NCBI GenBank assembly: GCA_002790635.1
Contig: PFVN01000011.1
Location: 1-5,253 of the forward strand
Reading direction: 5' to 3'
From: Candidatus Moranbacteria bacterium CG_4_9_14_3_um_filter_42_9
GTDB lineage: Bacteria; Patescibacteriota; Minisyncoccia; Moranbacterales; UBA2206
DNA length: 5,253 nt
Program-made: the position numbers and the translations under genes
Notes under the pieces: generated by a model
What the model was told of the DNA's origin: nothing
Databases searched by the model: none
Seen by the model: the letters and a program-made list of their open reading frames with translations, nothing else
Part shown: piece after piece, positions 4,799-5,253 of the stretch
Layout: every line of letters begins with the position of its first letter
How positions within the stretch are numbered: position 1 is the stretch's first letter

Positions 4799-5253
4799 CC
4801 TCCAGTGTTTCGCGCGCGCATTTTTCCCAATCAAATTTTTCCAATTGTTTTTTGCCTTTTCCCCGATATTCATTCTTCAAGTTTTCATCGTAAGCGAACT
4901 TGGTCATAGCATCAGCGATATTTTGAACATCCAAAGGATTCACAAAAAGAGCCGCGTCCCCCGCAATTTCCGGAAGCGATGAGACATTGGAAACGATAGC
5001 CGGCGTGCCGGTAGCAAACGCCTCGAGCACTGTTGTTCCAAAACCTTCATAGAGCGAAGGCAGGACAAAAAAATCAGCGTTTTTGAAAAGTGGCACCAAG
5101 TCATCGCCGATAACATAACCGGTGAAGATGACATCCTTGCCGATTCCCATATCTTTGGCAATCTGTTTATATTCTTTCGCCAGCCAACCCTTTTTTCCGG
5201 CCAACACCAGCTTCCAGTCGCATTTCATATTCTCTTTATTATTTTTACAGCTG
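4776..5253 (-). CDS. GT4-family glycosyltransferase, C-terminal part only (5' end outside the window)
   Basis: The frame reads 158 codons from the window edge to TAA at 4778-4776. An ATG at 5228 exists, but the frame stays open upstream and the protein would lack its whole N-terminal Rossmann domain. GT4 enzymes are usually about 350-400 residues, so the gene surely begins outside. Visible are the second GT-B domain strands WKLVLAGKKGW and VIFTGYV, then FVLPSLYEGFGTTVLEAFA with the family E-x7-E motif (the two Glu at nucleotides 5048-5046 and 5024-5022), and TGTPAIVSNVSSLPEIAG, which binds the nucleotide-sugar donor. A typical tail follows (FDWEKCARETLEVYKNFKR). These enzymes transfer a sugar from an NDP-sugar, often a mannosyl or glucosyl unit, to a glycan or lipid at the inner membrane face. 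The exact donor and acceptor cannot be read from the sequence. Its end overlaps the ileS promoter, and no terminator separates it from the T-box leader. Confidence 0.93.
   Translation of the reverse strand, partial: SCKNNKENMKCDWKLVLAGKKGWLAKEYKQIAKDMGIGKDVIFTGYVIGDDLVPLFKNADFFVLPSLYEGFGTTVLEAFATGTPAIVSNVSSLPEIAGDAALFVNPLDVQNIADAMTKFAYDENLKNEYRGKGKKQLEKFDWEKCARETLEVYKNFKR

Noticed and set aside
4940..5161. 73-codon minus-strand frame within the glycosyltransferase
   Set aside because: It is in another frame of a gene with clear GT4 motifs, so it is an overlap artefact.
5226..5228. ATG 5228 as the true start of the glycosyltransferase
   Set aside because: The frame remains open to the window edge, and a 150-residue protein would lack the N-terminal domain of the GT-B fold.

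Overview
The window looks like part of a bacterial chromosome from an uncultured, AT-rich lineage. I would guess Candidate Phyla Radiation (Patescibacteria, Parcubacteria-like), because the type 2 isoleucyl-tRNA synthetase, the AT-biased codons, the mostly missing Shine-Dalgarno sequences and the short heptanucleotide repeats inside coding sequence all fit. This is inference and no marker gene here proves it. Every gene lies on the minus strand, so transcription runs from high to low coordinates. No in-frame TGA appears inside the genes and the stops are TAA and TAG, so nothing suggests a recoded UGA.

Layout in the direction of transcription. 5253-4776: the C-terminal part of a GT4-type glycosyltransferase, still open at the window edge. 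4798-4770: a near-consensus promoter whose -35 box lies in the end of that gene. 4763-4583: an isoleucine-type T-box riboswitch with an intrinsic terminator. It has a very short Stem I with the Ile codon AUC in its terminal loop. 4582-4527: two further hairpins in the leader. 4508-1488: ileS, a full-length type 2 IleRS with the altered GLHH signature in place of HIGH and two in-frame heptamer-repeat tracts. 1420-1151: a small membrane-anchored protein with two CxxC pairs, a perfect AGGAGG ribosome binding site and a strong terminator at 1116-1083. 1023-301: recO. 292-264: a good promoter. 228-1: the N-terminal part of an unrecognised protein with one membrane segment, cut by the window edge.

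The central logic is tRNA-dependent control of ileS. Uncharged tRNA-Ile is predicted to pair with AUC through its anticodon and with UGGU through its ACCA end. This stabilises the antiterminator and lets transcription continue into ileS and probably on through the small cysteine-rich gene to its terminator. recO and the left-edge gene appear to be separate units or to have their own promoters. Most intergenic gaps are short. The only long non-coding stretch is the 267-base ileS leader at 4509-4775, which is almost filled by the promoter, T-box, terminator and two hairpins.
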